A DNA stretch of 64,000 nt from Yponomeuta sedellus. Lineage: Eukaryota; Arthropoda; Insecta; Lepidoptera; Yponomeutidae. The notes under the pieces are model-generated. The model saw only the letters and a list, made by a program, of their open reading frames with translations. It was not told the origin of the DNA and ran no database searches. The stretch is from positions 16,607,143-16,671,142 of the forward strand of contig OW203724.1 of assembly GCA_934045075.1 (NCBI GenBank), in the 5' to 3' direction. A program made the translations under genes and the position numbers. How positions within the stretch are numbered: the stretch's first letter is position 1; each line of letters begins with the position of its first letter. Shown here one piece after another: positions 31,891-39,782 of this stretch.

Positions 31891-32562
31891 ATGTCTTTCA
31901 CAATGTCTATAACGGGCACAGACTCTGCTCTTGTAACAAATTATTCACCGGCTTTGGAAACTGATGGTGATTATGAGTGTGGCCTGTTGTACTTCACTAC
32001 TTTTAATTCAATTCCTAATGTTGATCACAGAAATAATAAATTCTATTACGGTAAAGATGGGGTTGTGATAATACCAGAGGGTTCATATGAACTTGAAGAT
32101 ATTATTGACTTCCTAACGAAACATGTTCATGATTGTGTTTTGGAATTAACTTGCAATAATAATACTTTAAGCACCAGTATTTTTAGTAGCAAAGACATTC
32201 ATTTTGATAAGGAGAACTCAATAGGAGTTACATTAGGATTTGGAAAAGTATTATTAAAAGCTAATATATTACACACATCTTCCTATCCGATCAACATTTT
32301 ACCATCAGCCATAGTCCGAATCGAATGTGATATTGTAAGTGGATCATTTGTTAATGGAAAACCTAGCCATATAATTTATGAGTTTTCTCCGAATGTGCCG
32401 CCGGGTTATCGAATAATTGAAATTCCTAAAAACGTTATCTATTTCCCAGTTATCCAAAACAGTGTGAGTGCAATTAATATTAGAATTTTGGATTTAAATA
32501 ATAACCCACTAAATTTAAGAAGGGAAGAAGTACAGCTTTGCTTACATCTGAAGAAAAAATGA
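31891..32562 (+). CDS. mCP: Minor capsid protein (penton-like single jelly roll)
   Basis: 223 residues. Sequence landmarks of the Polinton penton family: LLYFTTFNSIPNVDHRNNKF near the N-terminus, VIIPEGSYELEDI (about 60-72), SIGVTLGFGKVLL (110-122), NILPSAIVRIECDIVSGSFV (about 135-154), VPPGYRIIEIPKNVIYFPV (about 170-188). The beta-rich pattern fits a single jelly roll forming the five-fold vertices. No frameshift or stop. The TGA stop overlaps the ATG of the small basic frame (ATGA), so the two are translationally packed. It lies just downstream of the protease and upstream of the major capsid gene, as expected in this element class. Confidence 0.88.
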   Translation: MSFTMSITGTDSALVTNYSPALETDGDYECGLLYFTTFNSIPNVDHRNNKFYYGKDGVVIIPEGSYELEDIIDFLTKHVHDCVLELTCNNNTLSTSIFSSKDIHFDKENSIGVTLGFGKVLLKANILHTSSYPINILPSAIVRIECDIVSGSFVNGKPSHIIYEFSPNVPPGYRIIEIPKNVIYFPVIQNSVSAINIRILDLNNNPLNLRREEVQLCLHLKKK

Positions 32563-32699
32563 TTGATTTCAATAAAAACCTGTGTACTACCAGCAGAAAG
32601 CGCAGTTTGCTTTCAAATATTACGAAGGTACCACCAAAAAGAAATAAGTTAACCAAAGCCAATAAACAATTTCTCAAATTAATAAATTTGTCGAAGTAA
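32559..32699 (+). CDS. 46-residue basic protein between the two capsid genes
   Basis: The ATG overlaps the minor capsid stop and the frame runs to TAA at 32697-32699, 5 bp before the major capsid start. The product is rich in Lys and Arg, with VPPKRNKLTKANKQFLKLIN near the C-terminus. A short L-T-x-x-N-x-x-F-L-K-x-L tail also appears, as far as I recall, in small proteins at this place in other Polintons. It may be a DNA-condensing or scaffold peptide, which is inference. The tight spacing on both sides argues that it is a real gene. Confidence 0.55.
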   Translation: MIDFNKNLCTTSRKRSLLSNITKVPPKRNKLTKANKQFLKLINLSK

Positions 32700-32704
32700 C
32701 TAAA

Positions 32705-33910
32705 ATGCTTAATGTAGCAGAACCTTTTGTACAAGACAACAGCATTGAAAGTATTCAGATTCATTCCTACAAGCCTTATGTAAGCAGCTACAATAGGAAC
32801 GATGAGATACGGATTCCAATTAACCAGCAAGACCTTTACATTCTACCGTCGGAGAGTACTTTATACGTAGAAGGAAGGATCAGCGTAATCAACAGTGAAA
32901 CTAAAGCCAAAGTGACCGAGTTTCAATTAATAAATAACCCAATACTATTTTTATTTCAAGATATTCGGTACGAATTAAATGGGGTTGAAATCGATAAGAT
33001 TAAGAATGCAGGCATAACAACCACAATGAAATGTTTATTATCAATGAATGAAAGCGAATCAAAAATGTCTTATGCATGGGGTTGGAGCATTGACGGTATT
33101 AAAAACACAATGGGAGGAAGTTTTTCAGGCTGTCTCCCACTCAATAGAATCCTTGGGTTTGCGGAGGATTACAAAAAAATTATAATAAATTGCAAGCACG
33201 AACTTATACTTTTGCGAAGCAATACCAACATGAATGCAATTAAATTAAATAATAATGAGGTTGTAGAAGATATCGTAATCGATAAAATTATGTGGCGGGT
33301 GCCCCACGTTAAGGTGTCTGACCGAGAGAGAATCAACTTGCTTAGGTATTTAGAAAGAGACAGAGCTATTAACGTAGCGTTTAGAAACTGGGATCTTTAT
33401 GAATATCCACTTTTACCTCAAACAACGAAGCATACATGGGCAATCAAAACTTCATCACAGATAGAAAAGCCAAGGTACGTTATCATTGGATTACAGAAAG
33501 ACCGCAAAAATAATGGATTTCAGGATATGTCCCGATTCGATCATTGTAACTTGCGTGACATAAAAGTGTTTTTAAACTCAACCTACTTCCCGTATGAAAA
33601 CCTAAACGTTAAATTTAGCAATGACAATTATGCTTTATTATACGAGTTGTATGCTAAATTTCAACAGTCTTACTACAGCCGTCTTCCGGAACCCCTGTTA
33701 AATTACATCGACTTCAAAGAAAAAACTCCATTATTTGTAATTGATTGCTGTCGTCAGAACGATACGCTGAAGACTGGACCTGTCGACGTTCGTGTTGAAA
33801 TTGAGAGCGAGATAGCAATACCAGACAAAACAACTGCGTACTGTTTAATATTGAACGATTGTGTTATAGAATATAAACCTCTTACCAGTGTAGTGAAGAA
33901 AATATCATGA
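32705..33910 (+). CDS. MCP: Major capsid protein (double jelly roll, hexon-like)
   Basis: 401 residues, in the usual size range for insect Polinton major capsid proteins. Landmarks: an N-terminal IESIQIHSYKPYVSSYNRND block, RIPINQQDLYILPSESTLYV, FLFQDIRYELNGVEIDKIKN, and a later RVPHVKVSDRERINLLRYLE then FRNWDLYEYPLLPQTTKHTW, all typical of the family. The strand-rich pattern suits two tandem jelly rolls. The protein would form the trimeric capsomers of an icosahedral particle around 16 kb of DNA. The ATG at 32705 is unambiguous. The stop overlaps the start of the next gene (ATGA at 33907). No disabling changes were seen. Confidence 0.9.
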   Translation: MLNVAEPFVQDNSIESIQIHSYKPYVSSYNRNDEIRIPINQQDLYILPSESTLYVEGRISVINSETKAKVTEFQLINNPILFLFQDIRYELNGVEIDKIKNAGITTTMKCLLSMNESESKMSYAWGWSIDGIKNTMGGSFSGCLPLNRILGFAEDYKKIIINCKHELILLRSNTNMNAIKLNNNEVVEDIVIDKIMWRVPHVKVSDRERINLLRYLERDRAINVAFRNWDLYEYPLLPQTTKHTWAIKTSSQIEKPRYVIIGLQKDRKNNGFQDMSRFDHCNLRDIKVFLNSTYFPYENLNVKFSNDNYALLYELYAKFQQSYYSRLPEPLLNYIDFKEKTPLFVIDCCRQNDTLKTGPVDVRVEIESEIAIPDKTTAYCLILNDCVIEYKPLTSVVKKIS

Positions 33911-34398
33911 ATCCGGAATACATTTTTGTAGATTTACAAGGCTTTAAAGACTACAAAAATAATTTTATTGTCAAAGAATTTGCTACGGCAGCAAGTGAAA
34001 GTACAGAAGTTTTTTTAATAAAACCTCCATTTCCTTTCAAACATTTGACTGACGAAGAAAAGAAACAAGTTGTTTGGCTCGGGAAAAATCGAGGAATCTA
34101 CTGGAGTGAAGGATTAATAAGCTATAAAGAATTTAAGAGTATGATTAAGTCATCCCTATCTGGTAAAACTTTAGTTGCAAAGGGGGTTGAAAAATGTAAA
34201 TGGGTTCAGGATCTATGTCCGAATAGCATTGTAAAGGATGTTGGCGAAATGGATATACCTAATCTTAAGACCTTAATTTCTTATTATTGTACGAATAAAT
34301 GTAGTAAATATAACTGTCTGATTCATAACGATTACTGTGCATTAAAAAATGTTATATGTATAAGAAGATGGTGTGTTGACAATACAGTGTCAATATAA
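33907..34398 (+). CDS. Uncharacterised Polinton protein (VDLQGFKD family)
   Basis: 163 residues, overlapping the major capsid stop by 4 bp. It starts with YIFVDLQGFKDYKNNFIVKE, and later has LVAKGVEKCKWVQDL and two Cys-rich stretches (YYCTNKCSKYNCLIHNDYC, then CIRRWC). Proteins with this opening occur next to capsid genes in insect Polintons. The D-L-Q-G-F start and K-G-x-E-K-x-K-W motif hint at an RNase-H-like fold related to DEDD exonucleases, but complete catalytic residues are not visible. This is a hint and not an assignment. The Cys/His cluster at the end could bind zinc. Its coupling to the capsid gene suggests co-expression late in the cycle. Confidence 0.7.
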   Translation: MNPEYIFVDLQGFKDYKNNFIVKEFATAASESTEVFLIKPPFPFKHLTDEEKKQVVWLGKNRGIYWSEGLISYKEFKSMIKSSLSGKTLVAKGVEKCKWVQDLCPNSIVKDVGEMDIPNLKTLISYYCTNKCSKYNCLIHNDYCALKNVICIRRWCVDNTVSI

Positions 34399-34697
34399 TT
34401 TTTAATTAACTTCTTACCATTGAATTTGTATTTAATTATTATTTTATGAAAAATAAATGTGTTACTACGTAATTTTATATTTTCTTGTTTTATTGACTGA
34501 GAAAAAGAAAACAAAAGTCAGTTTAGTTTAAGATATTATATTTAAATGATTCGCATTTTAACATCGGTAACACTTATTCTACTTATAACTAAGATTAATA
34601 ATATTTGACACAGTTAAATTTATTTATAGTATTACATAATTATTGCATAATGCTAGTTACCTAGCGAAATACAAAGAAAAAATAATTCTTCACATTT
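34399..34697. terminator. Convergent 3' region between rightward and leftward genes
   Basis: An AT-rich 300-bp gap where the capsid block and the leftward gene at 34698 end toward each other. AATAAA at about 34452 on the plus strand can serve the rightward block. TTTATT motifs offer minus-strand signals. No gene is seen. Confidence 0.5.
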
Positions 34698-35060
34698 TTA
34701 GTAATCATTACTATTATTAGTTAACTTCCTACTCATTCTGTCAAGTAAATTTTCGGTCATGTCCATTATCTCGTCGGTATGTTCCATCACCATATACTGC
34801 GCATTCGACGTTTCCACTTCACTGTCACTGGATAAGTCAATCACTTTGATTTTTATCATTCGCAAACCTTTACGCCGCGATTTCTTCACAATGTAGGAAG
34901 TTGTATTTTGCGTCTTTTTCTTGGAAGGCCGCACTCGCTTGTTCGGATTTCGCGGGGGAGGTTCTGGAGCCCCAACTTCTTCCACATCCTCGCTCTCGAA
35001 TCCGGTCAGTAAATGCTGGCCGTAGAAGAAAGGGTCCGTTATCGTCGGGCTGTAGGTCAT
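34698..35060 (-). CDS. Small charged nuclear-type protein, gene with 5' UTR intron
   Basis: 120 residues from the ATG at 35060. The acidic N-terminus is followed by a Pro-rich stretch, then NKRVRPSKKK and KKSRRKGLRMIKIK, which look like nuclear localisation and nucleic-acid-binding segments, then the acidic DLSSDSEVE and a Met/Asp-rich C-terminus. No enzyme motif is visible. On the minus strand an 83-nt intron (35152-35070) with GTAAGT and TTATTTTCAG sites splits the leader just upstream of the ATG. Function unknown; a regulatory or DNA-binding role is inference from composition. It is the leftmost of the minus-strand genes, next to PolB's 3' end. Confidence 0.65.
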   Translation of the reverse strand: MTYSPTITDPFFYGQHLLTGFESEDVEEVGAPEPPPRNPNKRVRPSKKKTQNTTSYIVKKSRRKGLRMIKIKVIDLSSDSEVETSNAQYMVMEHTDEIMDMTENLLDRMSRKLTNNSNDY

Positions 35061-35153
35061 CTTGGTGATCTGAAAATAAATAATAGATTTTAGTATCGAC
35101 AAAATTAAAAAGAAGTTAGATATTTATTCAAAGAAGACAGGTTTCAACTTACC

Positions 35154-35400
35154 AAAATAAAAATATTTTATCAGCACAGTAACTCGTCTCGATGCTATCG
35201 ATGTTAACTTGCGAATGAATTACGGACTCAGTCAAGCTGCGTCATCAATAGTCATCATTATTCGAAAGAGTTGTCCGACCAATATAACCAGAGCTACCTC
35301 TCCCCGCTGTATGCAATGTTATACGACGATGCATAACATCGTCGCGGGTGGTCCCCCTCCCCGCGCGCTTCATGCGCGCGAGCTCGCAAAGTTAGTTTAA
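35154..35400 (-). promoter_or_regulatory. Leader exon and GC-rich promoter candidate of the minus-strand gene
   Basis: The exon ending at 35153 (ATTTTG before GTAAGT) is the untranslated first exon. Upstream lies a distinctly GC-rich segment at 35335-35395 with a CGCGCGCTTCATGCGCGCG near-palindrome, unusual within this AT-rich element and a plausible control region. Confidence 0.4.
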
Positions 35401-35748
35401 ACAAAGGACGTCTTGATGACACAATTGCGACAGGTTCGGTCTTGCTTGAGGTGGAAGTGAAATGAAGAATTTGATGACACAGCCAGAGCAGGTCAGGTCT
35501 TGATCAAACCTATCAAGGATATGGAATAAGTATGAACACAGGTATTTGTTTCAGATAAAAACGTTTATTTTAGTGTAGGTATGTATTTAAATGTCTATCT
35601 ACAATATTATCTTAAAATGTACACAAATTCAAAATTCAGAAAAACTAGATTTAATGTTTTTTTTCTTAATGTGCTTATACTAAAATTACTTACATAGGTA
35701 TAACTTAATACAAGAGTCATCTTTAAACCATTTCAATAAGTGTTATAT
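35401..35748. other. PolB 3' flank, no gene
   Basis: AT-rich gap with no frame of note. A GATGACACA-x-GCAGGTCRGGTCTTG-like motif appears twice (about 35414-35450 and 35472-35505). Confidence 0.4.
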
Positions 35749-38700
35749 TTAAAATAATGAGTTATGCCCCCAGGCTACAGTGGACACTTTGTCCGGCATT
35801 ATACATCTTTTATCGTCTGTATTAGACAAAGCAATTTTATTTACAGACTGGGTAAATATTTCGTGTTTTATAGACTTGAAAAGATTTTGCTTTCGTCTGA
35901 CTAGTTTATTGTTCAGCAACACTTCACGATAATCGCTTGCAGCTAAATCTCGGACTACGCACTTTTTCACCCCTTTGGCTTTCTTTATTACCAGCTCAGT
36001 GGTTTTTATGCAATATAATTTTGAGCGCAAACCAATGAATTCGGTCAAAATTTTCCCCCCCAATTCATCTTTAAATAAACCAGGCACTTTTTTGTTTACC
36101 AATGGTAGGCCGAACTGGTTTCGAGGTTTGTAATTGCTTGTATCAAAAAAATCCATCAAGGATTCTTTCATATCTCTATAAAAATCTTCGGTTTGAATTT
36201 CATAAACAAAGCTGTCAGTGTCGGTGTAACAAAGCTGTACTTGATTTCCATACTTAGGCTTAATTACCGAATAGTGAAAGTCATACATGTGACACAGCTC
36301 CAGCACTGCAAAACCCACATAAATTGGTTTGTTCAAAATTACTCTTTCCGGTTTCATTTGAATAGCGACTAAGTTTTCGGAAAATACGCTTGCGCTATGG
36401 AAGTTTAACCGAGCAATCAATTTGTCAGCGGTATCATGTTTTTTTGTTTTGTTTATTTTATCATGCCATTGTGTAACAAGTTTAACATTAACGCGTTTTT
36501 CACTATCCTCTAGCGTTTTTCCGAAAATAGAGTTATTATTTAACTTGAACAGGTCTTGCTGGAACTGAGTGACCGCTTTTTTTCTTAGTTCCGTGTTTAA
36601 ATCGATGTATTCTTTCAAAAAAGCTCTCTGGCGAAATGTTATAACTCTATGAACTTTAGCGAGGATCAATCCGTTTGCCAGACATGTTTTGAGGTGAACG
36701 TAATGTATCACGTAGTAAAATTTATCGTACAAGTTCGGAGTCAATTTAGGTGTCTTACCTCCAGGAGGAATGAATTTCTCAGCACAAAATGGGTAATCGC
36801 TATGCGCATCGTGTAACTCATCAGGGTACAATAAGTCTACTTCTAATATGTAACCTTGTGGAGCATCATTGGGAATGTCTTCAACATTCAAGTTTTCGAT
36901 TTCAGATTCACTTAAAAATCTAAAATCCGAAATTGGCAAGGACTGGCACATGCTGTATCCGTATAAATTGTTACAGTCAATGTATACCAAAAATGAGTCT
37001 CGTTTAGTTGGATCGTACGTCTCCATATATGAATTGTTTGCTTGCGAGTGTCTTTTGGAACACATGCAAATGCCACCTCTGATACCCTTTTGAATCATGC
37101 GAATAATTTCCAAGTTATCTATAAGTTCTAATTGGATCCCCGTTTTTAGAAGCATTGCATCAAATGACAAACTTGGAGAAGTTAGGTAGAAGGCTGGATC
37201 TAAGTTGTAATGCGTCTTACATGTCTTCCTGAAGTTTTCGAAGACGTCTGTTAATAACAGCACATCAGTCTTCACATAAAGGTCTGTATATTTGCCCATG
37301 TTTTCAATTTCGAAAGTTTGCCACACATTTTGAGCGTGCGCATACTCTTCGTCCGATATGTGTTCGTCAGCCATAGAATTGTAGAACAACGACTTATCAG
37401 GTAGTTGTTTATCTGTAAACATTTTCCAACAAGTCATATAATCGTAGGGGTACACCCCTTTGCGTGTAAGTAACTCAAACTGATTTTCATCTGGGAAATA
37501 ACGCGAAAGATAAGTAAAGTCATTTTTGTGCAAGCCTTTTGCCAACTTTTGTAAACTCGTGCCCAAAAATTTATACGAGTCAACGAATCGTATTTGAGCA
37601 AATTCGTCTTCAGAAATTTGAAAAAACTTCGTGAACGAAATGTAGTTCTGTTTGTTTTTTGGAATAATTTTTATCGGTCCGCAAATGTCACTCAGTTCTT
37701 TAATGAACAAATGACAGTCATATCCTGCGAGGTTATGAAAAAATATCGGAACTAGTTTGGGAACTCGAAATTTCAAGTTACAATATGCATGTGCCGCACC
37801 GCGATAACGACCTGTCAGATGACAGTGATCTCTAACTTTGTCTGTAAATATTAGACGATCACAGATGTGACAACAATCTGCTTCCGCATAATCTTTTACA
37901 TTTTCGCTTGTAAATGTCATAGGGATGTTTTTATTAACAATACTGTATATTCTTTTCACTTCTCGAACGAGTAGTTTAACAAATTTTTGAGCACAGTCAG
38001 AGCCACGGTACTGAACAAATCGATTTAAATTAGTATCAAATGAGCAAACAACATGGTATGCGAATGCAATTGGTACGTGTTTCTTTGCGTTATATGTGTA
38101 ACTCAAATCAGGATTTTGCTGACATCCTTGATAAGGAACGAGAAGCGTTTCAAAGTCTGCATAAATAGCAAAAGGCATATCTTGCTTATGAGCAAAGTGT
38201 TTGAATTCAAGAAAAGTTCCTTTCCCAGGAAGCACTGTAGCAACACCACTACATAAATGGTTTTGTAGGGTTTGCTCGGATGATAGAAATTGGAGACAGT
38301 CTTCACAGAAATACAATTTACCATGATGTTTAGTCATCTGACTGCGAACAAGCCGAGGTAGATTTTTAATTAAAACGTAATGAGTGCGGTTTCCTTTCTC
38401 TAATAACAGCAAATTAACGCGTGTCGTCCTATACTTGTGTTCCGATCTGTAAATGGGTCCAACAATACCCTTGGTATTTTTCAACGCATATATGTTAACG
38501 CTTATGTTTGGATTGTTGGTCTCGAACGATTTAACGTCCGCTAGAGTAACTGGAAGGCTCAAATCAGCAGTATTCAGCACTTTGGTAAAATGGGGGTACG
38601 AAGACGTACGATCGGCCCTACCTTTAGGAGTATGAAGTGCAGCGACAATACTCCACAAGAAACAAGCGTCATCTTTATTTTGCATGTTGAGACACGCTTT

Positions 38701-39246
38701 CTTGTTTTTAATAACCGGTGGCAAGTCGATACGAGCAGCTCCATAAATAGGTTCGTACTTGTTGATGTTTATTTCCAAGAAAAGATTATTGAGAAATGTC
38801 CACCCACTGTCACGCTCTTCAAACTCTTCTATTTTCTTTTTTAAACAGGCTACCGTTTTACCTATTAGCTTTGCAAAGTCAAAGTTACGATGCAATGCAA
38901 CATTCTTTGTCGAGAAGGATTTTACCTCTTGACCTTCGTTTTTAAAGAGAACGAAGTTACTGAAAAACTCGAAGTTTACCTTTACGTTTACATGTTTTGC
39001 AAGCGAATCCCGTAAAAGTTTCTCAATTTTGGGGGAGATTTCCGTGATAAACGTCTCTGGCAAACAGTTCTCTAAATCAGTCGCAAGAATCTTATAAGTA
39101 GCTATACGACCTCGAAAAGCAGACGCAATCAGAACTACACCATCGCTTAGAGGTACGCTGCTTTTCTCTTTGTGAGCAGTACTGCGTACATGACCCACCC
39201 AGTTTTTTTTCTCTACTTGGACTACACATGCAGTACAGTACGGCAT
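35749..39246 (-). CDS. POLB: Protein-primed family B DNA polymerase
   Basis: 1165 residues from the ATG at 39246; the open frame extends 14 codons further without an ATG. Residue numbers here count from that longer frame. An N-terminal C2H2-like finger (CTACVVQ...HVRSTAHK, about 18-39) and a second one (CEDCLQF...HLC, 328-346) precede the core. Exo I is YADFETLL (376-383), Exo II FFHNLAGYDCHLF (516-528), Exo III YVKTDVLLLTD (671-681). An endonuclease-VII-like Cys/His block lies at 473-503 (DHCHLTGRYRGAAH). Pol A is DCNNLYGYSM (771-780), Pol B KLNNNSIFGKT (915-925), Pol C YTDTDSF (1021-1027). All metal ligands are present, so both activities could be intact. It would replicate the element from its ends with a protein primer. 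Confidence 0.95.
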   Translation of the reverse strand: MPYCTACVVQVEKKNWVGHVRSTAHKEKSSVPLSDGVVLIASAFRGRIATYKILATDLENCLPETFITEISPKIEKLLRDSLAKHVNVKVNFEFFSNFVLFKNEGQEVKSFSTKNVALHRNFDFAKLIGKTVACLKKKIEEFEERDSGWTFLNNLFLEININKYEPIYGAARIDLPPVIKNKKACLNMQNKDDACFLWSIVAALHTPKGRADRTSSYPHFTKVLNTADLSLPVTLADVKSFETNNPNISVNIYALKNTKGIVGPIYRSEHKYRTTRVNLLLLEKGNRTHYVLIKNLPRLVRSQMTKHHGKLYFCEDCLQFLSSEQTLQNHLCSGVATVLPGKGTFLEFKHFAHKQDMPFAIYADFETLLVPYQGCQQNPDLSYTYNAKKHVPIAFAYHVVCSFDTNLNRFVQYRGSDCAQKFVKLLVREVKRIYSIVNKNIPMTFTSENVKDYAEADCCHICDRLIFTDKVRDHCHLTGRYRGAAHAYCNLKFRVPKLVPIFFHNLAGYDCHLFIKELSDICGPIKIIPKNKQNYISFTKFFQISEDEFAQIRFVDSYKFLGTSLQKLAKGLHKNDFTYLSRYFPDENQFELLTRKGVYPYDYMTCWKMFTDKQLPDKSLFYNSMADEHISDEEYAHAQNVWQTFEIENMGKYTDLYVKTDVLLLTDVFENFRKTCKTHYNLDPAFYLTSPSLSFDAMLLKTGIQLELIDNLEIIRMIQKGIRGGICMCSKRHSQANNSYMETYDPTKRDSFLVYIDCNNLYGYSMCQSLPISDFRFLSESEIENLNVEDIPNDAPQGYILEVDLLYPDELHDAHSDYPFCAEKFIPPGGKTPKLTPNLYDKFYYVIHYVHLKTCLANGLILAKVHRVITFRQRAFLKEYIDLNTELRKKAVTQFQQDLFKLNNNSIFGKTLEDSEKRVNVKLVTQWHDKINKTKKHDTADKLIARLNFHSASVFSENLVAIQMKPERVILNKPIYVGFAVLELCHMYDFHYSVIKPKYGNQVQLCYTDTDSFVYEIQTEDFYRDMKESLMDFFDTSNYKPRNQFGLPLVNKKVPGLFKDELGGKILTEFIGLRSKLYCIKTTELVIKKAKGVKKCVVRDLAASDYREVLLNNKLVRRKQNLFKSIKHEIFTQSVNKIALSNTDDKRCIMPDKVSTVAWGHNSLF

Positions 39247-39290
39247 TATCACGCAAATTTGAAACGTACACTCAAACGCAGCACTCAAAC

Positions 39291-39684
39291 GTAAAACACC
39301 TAACAGGCGTTTTACAGCGACGATTTACTTATATTTAACTACGTCACCGTAAAGTGTGGGTTCGGAGTCTTTAAACAGCGGTTTCACGCGTCCGATGAAG
39401 CCCTAGAGCTGGTCCCACGCAGGTGTCCCACTGTCGAGCTGCGCTTTCAGCAGGAACTGCGCCTTCTTCCAGTGGTCCTGCTGCTTGGCGTCCCGCGTGA
39501 GATACACCTTTACTTCCACAAAGTACTCCCCCTCCAGAGGTGCAGTCCGTCGCAGAGAGCCGTCAGCGATCTTTGTGGTGAGCGAGGATGTGACGGAGTG
39601 ATGAGATGCAGTTGCCAACACGTCGTCGTCGTCGTCCGAGAGCACCCCGAATAGGTCGAACTCGCTGGTCTTACGCTCCTTCAC
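39291..39684 (-). pseudogene. Duplicated 3' exon copy with nonsense codon
   Basis: A near-identical, truncated copy of the exon at 39783-40158, separated by 64 bp. It starts 45 bp upstream of the PolB ATG. In the reading frame shared with the intact copy, a CAG codon has become TAG (39403-39405), deleting the last 27 residues, although the downstream codons and the final stop (39325-39327) remain recognisable. The splice acceptor of the parent exon is missing here. A non-functional tandem duplication about 394 bp long. Confidence 0.8.
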
Positions 39685-39782
39685 AAGACGGACACCACCC
39701 GCCTTTAATTAAAACCTAATCTAACCTATGACCCATAATAATACAATAGTAAAACACCTAACAGGCATTTTACAGCGACGAT

